The notes beneath the pieces were generated by a model. That model had not been told where the DNA came from and ran no database searches. It saw nothing but the letters and a program-made list of their open reading frames with translations. Of a stretch of DNA of 64,000 nt, positions 27,672 to 36,799 are shown one piece after another. The number at the start of each line of letters is the position of its first letter. Positions within the stretch are counted from its first letter, which is position 1. This DNA comes from Trichopria drosophilae. Lineage: Eukaryota > Arthropoda > Insecta > Hymenoptera > Diapriidae. The stretch covers positions 124,001 to 188,000 of the forward strand of contig CM059582.1 in NCBI GenBank assembly GCA_030407085.1. The letters run 5' to 3'. A program made the translations under genes and the position numbers.

Positions 27672-30600
27672 ATGCAATCACGCTTAGGCAAATGTTGGTT
27701 TAGGTTATTAATTTTGGTAATCTGTATGCTGGTTACAGGTTGTAGTAAGAATGATATGCCTTTTCCAAGGTGCATATCTGCTGATTATTTTGGTCCTGAA
27801 CCGGTTGCAGTTGGTGCTCATTTTTCAAAAGATCACGATGCTTTTATTCCTGAAGATCAGGAAATTATAGATCCTGATACTGGCGAAATTAATTATGGTT
27901 TTAACTCTAATCAAGTGGTGAAGTGGAAAGATACTGGATTTGAAACCAATGGAGATAGTTTAGTAGTACGAGTAAATGGTGCATGGACATCTGGGAGTAA
28001 TAATAATAAGAAAGAATCTAAAGGTAGTTATAATTTGCAAAGCTTGGAACAGCTAAAATATGCGACTAAGTTTGAAGGTAAACAAGGCGATGATAGTTTA
28101 CCTAATTTTCACTTAGTTTGCAATGATTACAAATCTAGTACACAAAAAATTTCAAGTAATCCTAATGCAAGTTGTACTGTAAATTGCAAGTGTATTAGTG
28201 AAGATGATAACAGAGAAAAACGCGGTGCTTCATGTTGGTTTACTAACGGCTATGGTGCTTATCTTTTATTTAAAAGGCCTAGCGATTCTAGTCCTAACGA
28301 AAATTTAAAATCCATGCGTAACCCTGAGTCTCCTACTGTACATCTAGGTTACAATTCCGTAGCGGAAGATGGAAGTGGGCTTTTTACTTTAGACAGAGAT
28401 AACACCACATTACAGGACAGGAATTGTAATACGGTGAAGTTAGAAAAAGGATGGAAAATATATGTAAAGATATTAGATAGATATTATCTAGATAATGCAG
28501 GTGGCTACTCTTTTGAATTTTTGAGCGGAGTGCAGAAACCAAGTAGCTTTGGATTTTTTGATTACGTTTATAACTATCTAAAATGTGTATTATTGATTAA
28601 CGAAAATTGTAAAAAGCATTTTGATAGCAATGATCCTGCAGCTGCACAAGCGATTTTTCAAAATATAGCTGAAAAAAGTACGAGCTTTCACAATTTTGTT
28701 CTTTCCTTGCTTGTTCTATTTATAGTGATTTCATCGCTTCTTTATCTTTTTGGAATGATAAGAGAAACTAAGCATGATATGCTCATCAGAATGATGAAAA
28801 TCACTCTAGTAATAGTGCTTATATCTCCTGGAAGTTTTAGATTTTTCTATGATCATTTTCTTGTTTTATTTGTTAAAGGTCTTGAACAATTGATAAGCAT
28901 AATTACTAATTTTGCTCCCAACATGAATACCGGAGGTAATTCAAACGTTGCTCAAGGAAATGAAGCTAAATTGTTTAGCTTCATGGAGGATATGTTTAAT
29001 AAGTTTTTTGCTTACTCTGTTTGGAAAAAGTTTGCAGCATTTTTACATTATCAAATGTGGGCAAGTCTCCTTATGATAACGGCAATTTTTATAGGGATTG
29101 TCTTATATTTCCTGCTGTGTATGTATGCTTACATAATATTCCTTTCTGGTTTTGTGGGTATAGCTTTTCTTGTAGCTATAATGCCGCTATTCCTAATCTC
29201 TATTTTATTTTCACCACTGAAAAGTCTATTTGATGGTTGGATAAAATTCTGTATTAGTTTCTGTTTGCAATCAATTATGATGTTTGCCCTGCTGTCATTA
29301 CTTGCTGCGATGATAATGAATACCTTTTATAAACAGTTAGGCTTTACTGTGTGCTATAATAAATGGCTTGAAATAAAGTTATGTGCTCCAAAATGGGTAT
29401 TTGGTGGTTTTTGTATAATTGATAAAGCATACTTTAGCTGGACTCCAGGGCAAATTTTTGTACCTTATACTATCGGGGAGGCTTCTCCGTTGAACGTAGA
29501 TAAGAATATAGAAGGTATAGAAAAACTAAGCAGAATAGGTGGTACAGTAAAGTTTACTGGTGGCGCTGGATATATCCCTCTTCCACCAGATTACATTAAT
29601 AAAGGTTTTCGTTATATAGATTACCCTTTCTTTAACCCAGTGCCTGGTACTGAAAAAAATCCAGTAGACCATTATATAGCAGAAAGTGATATAGTAGTTG
29701 ATGCTAATTGTAGTGAAAAAGATCTAGTGCGTCTAACGAATAGTTTATTACATGCATCAGAAAAGGCTGATATCTTATTGTTGATAGATAATATAGGTGG
29801 TAAGATAAAAAGGAGTTATTGTCAATCTCAACAGCATGAAGAAGAGTGCAGAAATTATGAGAAAATAATAGGCGATTATAAAAAGGGTATCATTCGATCA
29901 AATTCAAAAAGTGAAATAAAGTCTTTAGTGCAAGGTGTAATTACGCAAAGTGTAAGCTGCCAATCAGAGAATTTTTATGATATAAATCAAAACTATCAAG
30001 AAAATAGCGATTACCAAAGGGTACAGGACATACAGGGAGGTGATTTAATCAACGCAGGAGAGATCTTTGTGCTGTTCTTGCTTTCGTTTTTGATGTTTTC
30101 TTTAAAGGAGCTTGTACAACAGATGGGCTCAAGCATTGCCGGTGGTGGGTTTAGTGTTTACAGTATATCTAGTATGTATCAAGCATCACCTTTAGCTAGT
30201 GTTACAGATGGATTAAAGCAGCAGTGGCAGAACTTTGCTGGCGGAAAGTTAGAGTCTTTAGGTGATTGGGCTACTCATGTGCCAGACAGATTAGCTGGAG
30301 GTACAGCTAATTTGCTAGATAGAATACCAGGAGTTGGGAGTGTGCTAAAATATGCTATTAATGTGCCACACAAGCTTGTAGGTGCTACTATTGAAGCAAC
30401 AAAATTTGCAACATCACCTAAAAATGATGTTGATAAGCTTGAGGAAAAAACCTACAGGGCGTTTGGAATTGATAAAGAAGATATTGCACATAGAAGAATT
30501 GATAAATATTTAGAATATTATAAAGGATATGTAGGATCACATTTGGGCTATACAATAGAAGATGCTATGAAGTTTACTTGGAAACATGGTCTCGACTCTA

Positions 30601-30908
30601 TAGGAATTAACCCTGCTAAAGGAGAAAAGGATGGTTATCAGCATAATTTGCTTTATAGAGCAAAAACGCACAGACGTGAGTTCTTGGAAAGGCTTCATGA
30701 TTACACTATTGGACGTACAAAAGAACCAAAAGAAGAGGGTGAATCATCAAAAGAAAATAAGCCTGACCAATCAAATGGAGTAGCGCAAAAATTAGGCGCG
30801 GAACCAGAAAATTTAAAAAACACTACAGAAGCTATACGTGCCGGAGAAGATAGAGAGCGTCAAGATAATGAAAGGAATGAGAACATAGAGAATGATGAAG
30901 AATCGTAA
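27672..30908 (+). CDS. virB6-4: T4SS VirB6 family protein 4, predicted lipoprotein
   Basis: At 1078 residues this is the longest paralog. It has a lipoprotein signal peptide (lipobox V-T-G-C, Cys24), an extracytoplasmic region with W-K-D-T-G at residue 85 and I-L-D-R-Y-Y-L-D-N-A-G-G-Y-S-F near 270, and the VirB6 core from about residue 340 (I-M-P-L-F-L-I-S-I-L-F, D-G-W-I-K-F). A large soluble segment interrupts the helices (about 600-780). A last membrane helix near 805 precedes a long charged C-terminus of about 260 residues ending in a Glu/Asn-rich tail. It overlaps the next gene by 17 bases. Confidence 0.93.
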   Translation: MQSRLGKCWFRLLILVICMLVTGCSKNDMPFPRCISADYFGPEPVAVGAHFSKDHDAFIPEDQEIIDPDTGEINYGFNSNQVVKWKDTGFETNGDSLVVRVNGAWTSGSNNNKKESKGSYNLQSLEQLKYATKFEGKQGDDSLPNFHLVCNDYKSSTQKISSNPNASCTVNCKCISEDDNREKRGASCWFTNGYGAYLLFKRPSDSSPNENLKSMRNPESPTVHLGYNSVAEDGSGLFTLDRDNTTLQDRNCNTVKLEKGWKIYVKILDRYYLDNAGGYSFEFLSGVQKPSSFGFFDYVYNYLKCVLLINENCKKHFDSNDPAAAQAIFQNIAEKSTSFHNFVLSLLVLFIVISSLLYLFGMIRETKHDMLIRMMKITLVIVLISPGSFRFFYDHFLVLFVKGLEQLISIITNFAPNMNTGGNSNVAQGNEAKLFSFMEDMFNKFFAYSVWKKFAAFLHYQMWASLLMITAIFIGIVLYFLLCMYAYIIFLSGFVGIAFLVAIMPLFLISILFSPLKSLFDGWIKFCISFCLQSIMMFALLSLLAAMIMNTFYKQLGFTVCYNKWLEIKLCAPKWVFGGFCIIDKAYFSWTPGQIFVPYTIGEASPLNVDKNIEGIEKLSRIGGTVKFTGGAGYIPLPPDYINKGFRYIDYPFFNPVPGTEKNPVDHYIAESDIVVDANCSEKDLVRLTNSLLHASEKADILLLIDNIGGKIKRSYCQSQQHEEECRNYEKIIGDYKKGIIRSNSKSEIKSLVQGVITQSVSCQSENFYDINQNYQENSDYQRVQDIQGGDLINAGEIFVLFLLSFLMFSLKELVQQMGSSIAGGGFSVYSISSMYQASPLASVTDGLKQQWQNFAGGKLESLGDWATHVPDRLAGGTANLLDRIPGVGSVLKYAINVPHKLVGATIEATKFATSPKNDVDKLEEKTYRAFGIDKEDIAHRRIDKYLEYYKGYVGSHLGYTIEDAMKFTWKHGLDSIGINPAKGEKDGYQHNLLYRAKTHRREFLERLHDYTIGRTKEPKEEGESSKENKPDQSNGVAQKLGAEPENLKNTTEAIRAGEDRERQDNERNENIENDEES

Positions 30909-31458
30909 TTTCAAAGGGCTAAGTTATTATGGTCTTCAGCAAGACGAAGATGGTAATATCAAGTTAAACGATTACAATGATGTTTTAAATGCGCGCAGAG
31001 CGAGGGTAGATTTGTTACTAGATAGCACTAAGCAAAGAGATGTTAATCTTTCAAAGCTAAATAAAGCTCTGAATGAGAGACTTATAGATGATAAAGGGCT
31101 ATCGTCAGAATTTGACAAAGAAGACAAAGAAATTGCACAGAAGGAGTTTAAGATGTTCTCTATTTTAGATAATCTTGATAATCTTGCAAACATTAAAAGT
31201 GAAGATCTATTAGAGGTTGGTTTGTTACTATCAGATCTTAGTTTTATAGAGAGAAATATTGTGTTAAATGCCAATCAGAGTTTTGATCTAATAGGGTTAA
31301 AAAGTCTATTTATAGAAAAAAAAGCATCTGGTGAGGAATATAGTGATGAAGAATGTAAAAACTTCCTCGATAATATAGAGAAAATCAACACTCTAATTAA
31401 GTTAGAGTTAGAAAGTAGAATTGAAGGGATGGGTCATGATGAAAAAAAACAACCATGA
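30892..31458 (+). CDS. Hypothetical protein, last long gene of the virB6 operon
   Basis: This 188-residue soluble, highly charged and helical protein has no recognised domain. It overlaps virB6-4 by 17 bases, so it is co-transcribed and probably translationally coupled to the T4SS genes, which suggests a role linked to secretion such as a cytoplasmic partner or chaperone. That role is inference from position only. Confidence 0.75.
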   Translation: MMKNRNFKGLSYYGLQQDEDGNIKLNDYNDVLNARRARVDLLLDSTKQRDVNLSKLNKALNERLIDDKGLSSEFDKEDKEIAQKEFKMFSILDNLDNLANIKSEDLLEVGLLLSDLSFIERNIVLNANQSFDLIGLKSLFIEKKASGEEYSDEECKNFLDNIEKINTLIKLELESRIEGMGHDEKKQP

Positions 31459-31522
31459 TGATTTACAAGATGAGATTGGTCGTGTAATCAGTATAGAAAA
31501 TAAATCAAAGAAAAGCGATTGA
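31436..31522 (+). CDS. Possible small ORF overlapping the operon end
   Basis: ATG 31436 (or 31439) opens a 28-codon frame ending TGA at 31520-31522 with a charged product (M-M-K-K-N-N-H-D-D-L-Q-D-E-I-G-R-V). It overlaps the previous gene by 23 bases and is preceded by GAAGGGATGGG. Short size and lack of homology knowledge make it only a candidate. Confidence 0.25.
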   Translation: MMKKNNHDDLQDEIGRVISIENKSKKSD

Positions 31523-31626
31523 TCTTGCGTTTCTCCACAAGCAACCTTCTTTCTATTAGACTGCTGAAGCTATGTTGACATTAAATGTGTATTATAAATA
31601 ATTAGTAAACTTCGAACTTGTTTTAT

Positions 31627-32175
31627 ATGTTACGTGTTATTGCGGGTAAATATCGTGGAAGAAAAATAACTACAGGCAAGAATTTAGCTGCACGGCCCAC
31701 TATGAGTAGTGTCCGAGAAGCAATATTTAGTATACTTTCTTCAAGAAAACCTATTTATAACCTAAATGTACTTGATTTATTCTGCGGAAGTGGCTCTTTT
31801 TCATTTGAAGCACTTTCTCGAGGTGCTAAACATGCATTCATGGTAGATTCAGATTATTACAATTTGCAACTGCCTAAAAAAACCGCAGAAGATCTTGGAA
31901 TTACGAACGATATCACGTTAATTTGTTGCAATGCTAACGGATTACCAAGACCTATTTCAAAGTGCGATATAGTTTTTATGGACCCACCTTATAATATCAA
32001 TCTGGTTAACTCAACTTTAGACGAGTTAGCTCACTCAGGCTGGTTAAATGATAATGCGTTAATAATTCTAGAAATGAGGAAAAATGAAGGTTTTGAGTGC
32101 AATAAAAACTTCAATATAATTGTGGAGCGTACCTACGGTATTGCAAAAATAATTTTTCTTTCTTCACTCACTTGA
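31627..32175 (+). CDS. rsmD: 16S rRNA (guanine-966-N2) methyltransferase
   Basis: The protein of 182 residues begins M-L-R-V-I-A-G-K-Y-R-G-R-K-I, the RsmD N-terminus, so ATG 31627 is chosen over a TTG at 31618. It has the SAM motif V-L-D-L-F-C-G-S-G-S-F and the catalytic M-D-P-P-Y-N. It methylates G966 of 16S rRNA in the assembled small subunit. It lies outside the T4SS operon, about 100 bases downstream. Confidence 0.92.
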   Translation: MLRVIAGKYRGRKITTGKNLAARPTMSSVREAIFSILSSRKPIYNLNVLDLFCGSGSFSFEALSRGAKHAFMVDSDYYNLQLPKKTAEDLGITNDITLICCNANGLPRPISKCDIVFMDPPYNINLVNSTLDELAHSGWLNDNALIILEMRKNEGFECNKNFNIIVERTYGIAKIIFLSSLT

Positions 32176-32179
32176 ATTT

Positions 32180-32330
32180 CTTTTGTAAACATCTATAGCT
32201 AAGCTAAGTAAGATTTTTCCGAGGACTGAAAGAAAAAATCAATAGCCGAATTAATATTGGGCCAAAAGCTTGGCAGCACTTTTCTTATGACATGCTTAAT
32301 GGCAAACCAGAACTTCTCAATCGGATTTAA
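32180..32330 (-). pseudogene. IS630-family transposase remnant
   Basis: The minus strand reads D-L-N-P-I-E-K-F-W-F-A-I-K-H-V-I-R-K followed by about 25 more codons and a stop. This is the end of an IS630/Tc1-type DDE transposase (N-P-I-E-x-F-W carries the last acidic residue). Everything upstream is missing. Confidence 0.7.
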
Positions 32331-32379
32331 ATCTTACTTTTATCCAATTACAAAACAGTGAGGTTATTATTCAACCACT

Positions 32380-32825
32380 ATGGATTGAAATCCAAAGATT
32401 GAGAGAGAGCATAGAATGCTAACTTTCGACTTACCAAATTTATCTTCTTTTTTAGAGTGATTTTCAATATAATTTTTATCATTTCGTCAGTTACATTTCC
32501 GCTAGTCCTGACAAATGCCCATAACCCAGTATCTTTTTTTTCAGCTCTGGAAAGTTTTGCTGGATTTTTCTGGAACTTTTTCCTTTTATTAACTGCACTA
32601 ACTTACTAATACTTAAGTATGGGGGTACAAAAACGTATACATGTTGACGTAACTCTACCTCTGATAATTTCTACTTTCACATACTTCTTGTACAACTTCT
32701 TTAGCTTTCTGTCCAATATCTCCAACTAATACTGGATATCGATATTTTGTTATCCACACTATGTGATATATATACAGAGTGACTGCTTTTTCTATAATAT
32801 TCCACATTCTTTGAGATTTTTCACC
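32380..32825 (-). pseudogene. IS200/IS605-family TnpA (Y1) transposase remnant
   Basis: On the minus strand, broken frames give H-I-V-W-I-T-K-Y-R-Y-P-V-L, then L-S-I-S-K-L-V-Q-L-I-K-G-K-S-S-R-K and L-W-A-F-V-R-T-S-G-N-V-T. These are TnpA signatures (the W-I-T-K-Y-R-Y start and the K-G-x-S-S-R block). At least two frameshifts and stops separate them. The H-x-H metal site region is already damaged. No tnpB is present. Confidence 0.7.
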
Positions 32826-32903
32826 TTAAAATTATATTCTTAAAAGGATGGTCCAGGGTTTTTCTCCCAAATTTGGGACAATAAAAAAGGAAATGAGAGC
32901 AAT

Positions 32904-33673
32904 ATGGAAAGTGAGAAAAAAAGTTATTCCGTTTATCAAACTGAGAAAAAGAATTGGATTCATATAGAAATATCAAATATAGTTGAAGAGGAGTTATTCG
33001 ATGTAGTACAAGAACAACTATCTAAAAATAGAAAAAGAGCAAGAATGCAACGAAGTGGAAGAAGGTACTATTACAAGGGTTGATGGTATGTCAGTGTTGT
33101 AAATACACTTATTATGGAATGAGTAATGTTAAAGGAGGAAGAAGTTACTATTGATGCCCTGGAACGGATGCAAATCGTTTTGGTGGGAAGAGGGTGTGTA
33201 ACAGCAAATCAATACGAGTTGATATACTAGAAGAAGCAGTATGGAAAGAAGTGAAAATGGTACTCAAAGAACCAGAGGCAATGACAAAGGTTAGACTTTT
33301 AAAATATGAAAATAAGCAGGCAAAGGATGAGATTGAAAAGCGTGCAAGTAAAATAGAACAAGGTATAGAAATATTAGCTTATGTATATGCAAGGGGTCAT
33401 ATAACGAAGGAAAAGTATGACTTAGAAGTTGAGAGCATGGAAAAGGAGTTAAAAGGAATCAGAGATCAAAGGAAAGAAGCTATCGATGAAAAGAGGCTAC
33501 AGAGAGAATTAGATTTTATCACAAACAGTGTAGAAAGTTTTTCCTCTGAGAGAGCTTAATCAGGCAGATTGGGAAACTAAACTTGATATAATAAGAAAAT
33601 TAGTTCAACGCATTGAAATTGATGATGATAACGTGCATGTAGTGTTTCGGTTGAAAGAACTCGCTCTCGAAAG
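32904..33673 (+). pseudogene. Large serine recombinase fragment (phage type)
   Basis: Frames within this stretch read as the recombinase region of a phage integrase: N-W-I-H-I-E-I-S-N-I-V, Q-R-S-G-R-R-Y-Y-Y-K-G, a zinc-ribbon Cys pair (C-Q-C-C-K-Y-T-Y-Y-G), C-N-S-K-S-I-R-V-D-I-L-E, then a coiled-coil and an end N-Q-A-D-W-E-T-K-L-D-I-I-R-K-L-V-Q-R-I. Frame changes occur near 33080, 33150 and 33545. The catalytic N-terminal serine domain is missing. It resembles the integrase of WO-type Wolbachia phages and is probably the scar of a lost prophage. Confidence 0.75.
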
Positions 33674-33701
33674 GCAAAAAAATGTTCAACATTCTATCGG
33701 G

Positions 33702-33724
33702 ATGCCAGTGTCACACACTGGCAT
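33702..33724. repeat. Short palindromic repeat
   Basis: ATGCCAGTGT and ACACTGGCAT form a perfect 10-bp stem around CAC, at the end of the recombinase relic. It is a variant of the palindromic family with GCC in place of CCC/TCC. Confidence 0.85.
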
Positions 33725-33814
33725 GACATCCTCTTGCTTCTATAGGTGTCTTTATCTCGTCTACTTTATTTTGCCACACAGATACAATGGTTTCACATGC
33801 ACTTGGTAGGCTAT

Positions 33815-34258
33815 CTATTTTGAAAAAGAAGGACTACCAACACCTTCAGCGTTTGCATCACTAAACTTACTTGCTACTTTATCAATAGTCCAAACGAGTG
33901 GCGTAACAACGAGCGCAGCAGCCCAAATGACAGCTGAAACAACGTAAGATAAGATTGAACCCAAGAAACGAGTACAGACTCCACCATGTTGTTCTACTTT
34001 ATCCTGAAAATTATTGGCATAACCTACAAGAGATTCTGGGCCATTTGTTCCTGTTAGATATGAAAATAACTTGTGTGGCAAGTACATAAGATATGCAAAC
34101 CCTGTATAAATCACGAGAAATAAGTTTGCAAAACTAGAATAAATTATATTACGTTTTCCACCGTAAAACCATTTTTCTCTTCCACCTAAATAGGTACTTT
34201 TGCTTACTCCCACAAGCATGTCCTTTACCGGCCCTACAACATTATCAATATAGTGCAC
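33815..34258 (-). CDS. Hypothetical membrane protein, start uncertain
   Basis: The frame of 147 codons from a GTG at 34258 has two hydrophobic stretches (about residues 44-66 and 103-125) and no known domain. The frame stays open upstream to about 34372 with a plausible coding sequence (K-N-F-N-R-Y-A-K-Y-G-T-V-P-V), but that extension has no standard start codon, so the 5' end may have been damaged. It is divergent from sodB. Confidence 0.5.
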   Translation of the reverse strand: MHYIDNVVGPVKDMLVGVSKSTYLGGREKWFYGGKRNIIYSSFANLFLVIYTGFAYLMYLPHKLFSYLTGTNGPESLVGYANNFQDKVEQHGGVCTRFLGSILSYVVSAVIWAAALVVTPLVWTIDKVASKFSDANAEGVGSPSFSK

Positions 34259-34497
34259 AGATTTATAGAAACTATTTTGTGGAACTTCACTGTTATTTTT
34301 TGCAACAGGAACAGTTCCATATTTAGCATATCTATTAAAATTCTTAAATAAACTTGACCTATTACTCCTCTAAAAATAAAAACATAATTATCTTACCAAA
34401 TATAGCTTGTTTTAGAATAAATGCAATCACTACCTAACTAAATTATCTGTTGCGCAAAAGCACATATTACCATACCATCGGAAATAAAGAGGTCAGC

Positions 34498-35106
34498 ATG
34501 AGTTTTACTTTACCTGAGTTGCCATATGATAAAGCAGCTTTAGAGCCTTATATATCTGTAAAGACATTAGATTTTCATTATGATAAGCACCATAAGGGAT
34601 ATTTAAATAAACTCAACGAACTGGTTGAAAACACAGATTATCAACATATGGAAATTGAGGAATTAGCAACAAAAGTTCATGGAAATAACAATACAGTTCC
34701 TATTTTTAACAATGCAGCACAAGTTTGGAATCACACTTTTTATTGGAATTCAATGAAAAAGAATGGTGGTGGCAAGCCTCAAGATGATGGTCTTCTAGCA
34801 AAAAAAATTCAAGATGATATTGGTGGCTTTGATAAATTTTGTGAAGAATTTTCAAATTATGGAGTAAGCCAATTTGGTAGTGGATGGGTGTGGTTAGTGC
34901 TTGAAAAAGGAAAACTCAAAATCACTAAAACTCCAAATGCGGATCTACCGCTAATTTATGGCCAGGTGCCACTACTTACTATGGATGTATGGGAGCATGC
35001 ATACTATTTGGATTGCCAAAATCGCAGAATTGACTACATAAAAGTTTTTCTTGATCATTTGATCAACTGGGATTTTGTAGAAGAGAATTTAAAGAAGAAT
35101 ATATAA
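34498..35106 (+). CDS. sodB: Superoxide dismutase (Fe/Mn family)
   Basis: The protein of 202 residues from ATG 34498 (preceded by GAGGTCAGC) begins with the SodB signature F-T-L-P-E-L-P-Y. Metal ligands are visible: His in K-H-H-K-G-Y, His in W-N-H-T-F-Y-W-N-S, and D-V-W-E-H-A-Y-Y with Asp and His. It detoxifies superoxide. The frame is open to 34450 from a TTG, but the extra residues are not family-like. In several related genera sodB is linked to the virB3 operon; here it lies 3 kb past the operon end. Confidence 0.95.
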   Translation: MSFTLPELPYDKAALEPYISVKTLDFHYDKHHKGYLNKLNELVENTDYQHMEIEELATKVHGNNNTVPIFNNAAQVWNHTFYWNSMKKNGGGKPQDDGLLAKKIQDDIGGFDKFCEEFSNYGVSQFGSGWVWLVLEKGKLKITKTPNADLPLIYGQVPLLTMDVWEHAYYLDCQNRRIDYIKVFLDHLINWDFVEENLKKNI

Positions 35107-35107
35107 G

Positions 35108-36382
35108 ATGAATATACCACAAGTAACAAAACTAAATAATGGTCTGCGCATAATAACTGAGCGAGTGCATGAAGTTGATTCCGTAGCTTTAAATATACGA
35201 ATTGGTGTTGGCAGTAGAGCTGAAAGCGCAAGTCAAAATGGAATATCTCATTTCCTAGAGCACATGGCTTTCAAAGGAACGAAAACGAGGACTGCATTTA
35301 AAATTGCAAAAGCTTTTGATGATATAGGTGGAGCCTTCAATGCCTGCACCGGTAGAGAAAGTACAAGTTATTACGCAAAGGTTCTTAAAAAAGATATAAA
35401 GACTGGCATTGATATATTAATAGACATATTAATGAATTCTACATTTCCAGAGGATGAATTGGAACGCGAAAAGGGCGTTGTAATACAAGAGATTTTTCAA
35501 ACTAATGATTCACCGAGCGATATCATTTTTGATAAGTATTTTGAAGCAGCTTATAAAGATCAACCATTTGGTAGATCAATCTTGGGCACGCAAGATACTG
35601 TCAAATCTTTTACCCGAGCTAATCTAGATAACTACATAAATGAGCATTACTTTGGCGAGAACATTATATTTGCTGTTGCAGGAAATGTTGGACATGAGGA
35701 AGTTGTTCAATTAATCAAAGACTTTCTCTCAAAGATTCATTCAAGAGAGCTAAAAAAAAGCGAGAATGCAAGTTATACTGGTGGTGAATATTTAGAACAT
35801 CGTAAATTAGATCAAGTACATTTATTAATTGGTCTACCTAGTGTTTCTCGTGATGATAATAGATATCACACATTCAAAGTTCTTGATGCCATACTGGGAA
35901 GCGGAATGTCATCACGCCTATTTCAGGAAGTAAGAGAAAAGCAGGGTCTTGCTTACTCCATTTACTCATTCAACTCTAGTTATGCTGATACAGGAATGCT
36001 CTCCATTTTTGCTGGTACAGATAGCAGCAATCTAGATAAGCTTTTGAAAGCTATAACGACAGAGTTGAAGAAATTGTCTACAGATGATTTAAAGGAAGAA
36101 GAAGTAAATAGAGTAAAAGAACGAGTAAAATCTCAAATTTTAATGTCACGAGAAAGTGTTAGCTCACGCGCTGAAACATTAGGCCACTATTACGGCAACT
36201 ATAATAAATACATCAGTAAAAACGAATTAATAGAAAAAATTAGTGCTATTACTATTTACGATATAAAAAAAGCAGCAGAAGAATTGCTATCTCAGCATGA
36301 AAAAATTACTTTAGCTGCGATTGGAGAAATTAATCCACTGCCAAGTTACGATAAAGTGGTTTCTATGCTTAGTGTACTTTAG
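35108..36382 (+). CDS. M16-family zinc peptidase (processing peptidase-like)
   Basis: The 424-residue protein has the inverted zinc motif H-F-L-E-H-M-A-F-K-G-T near residue 48, the downstream Glu in G-V-V-I-Q-E-I and the C-terminal M16 half with R-E-K-Q-G-L-A-Y-S. It resembles the mitochondrial processing peptidase beta subunit and bacterial PqqL/YmxG-type enzymes. The substrate is unknown. It starts 2 bases after sodB and is co-transcribed. Confidence 0.92.
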   Translation: MNIPQVTKLNNGLRIITERVHEVDSVALNIRIGVGSRAESASQNGISHFLEHMAFKGTKTRTAFKIAKAFDDIGGAFNACTGRESTSYYAKVLKKDIKTGIDILIDILMNSTFPEDELEREKGVVIQEIFQTNDSPSDIIFDKYFEAAYKDQPFGRSILGTQDTVKSFTRANLDNYINEHYFGENIIFAVAGNVGHEEVVQLIKDFLSKIHSRELKKSENASYTGGEYLEHRKLDQVHLLIGLPSVSRDDNRYHTFKVLDAILGSGMSSRLFQEVREKQGLAYSIYSFNSSYADTGMLSIFAGTDSSNLDKLLKAITTELKKLSTDDLKEEEVNRVKERVKSQILMSRESVSSRAETLGHYYGNYNKYISKNELIEKISAITIYDIKKAAEELLSQHEKITLAAIGEINPLPSYDKVVSMLSVL

Positions 36383-36696
36383 TTATGTTGCTTATGCTTA
36401 CTAAAAAGTTCAATGAATGGTTGCAAAATCCTTTCTATAAAAAGTTTGCTTTCTGGTCCGTTGCATATACCACTAGTCATTTTATTGAAAGTTTTTTCGC
36501 TGTTTTGTAAAAATAAATAGCTTTCTACTGATTGCACAATAGACAAGGCAGTTAAAACTCCTCCTGTCACTAAACAAGAAGCTATAGCAGGTGCAGTACC
36601 CACTGCAATTCCAGCTGCGATCAATGATAAACCAGCCAAAACTGTAAAGGTTGAAACGCAAAACGCTATTTGATGTTTTTCTTTATTTTTAACCAC
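36379..36696 (-). CDS. Small membrane protein of unknown function
   Basis: The 105-residue product has a hydrophobic hairpin at about residues 10-55 with Ala/Gly-rich segments, then a soluble tail. It overlaps the M16 gene end by 4 bases on the opposite strand. No family is recognised. Similar small proteins with a double hydrophobic stretch occur beside other genes in the window (for example the frameshifted one at 44.3-45.3 kb). Confidence 0.6.
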   Translation of the reverse strand: MVKNKEKHQIAFCVSTFTVLAGLSLIAAGIAVGTAPAIASCLVTGGVLTALSIVQSVESYLFLQNSEKTFNKMTSGICNGPESKLFIERILQPFIELFSKHKQHN

Positions 36697-36799
36697 AAAT
36701 GCCTCACAAAATTATATCCCTAGTATACCCATATATATACGGTACTGTCAAGTTTTTAAAGAAGATTAAAAAATGCAACGCACATGTACAAAATATGAA

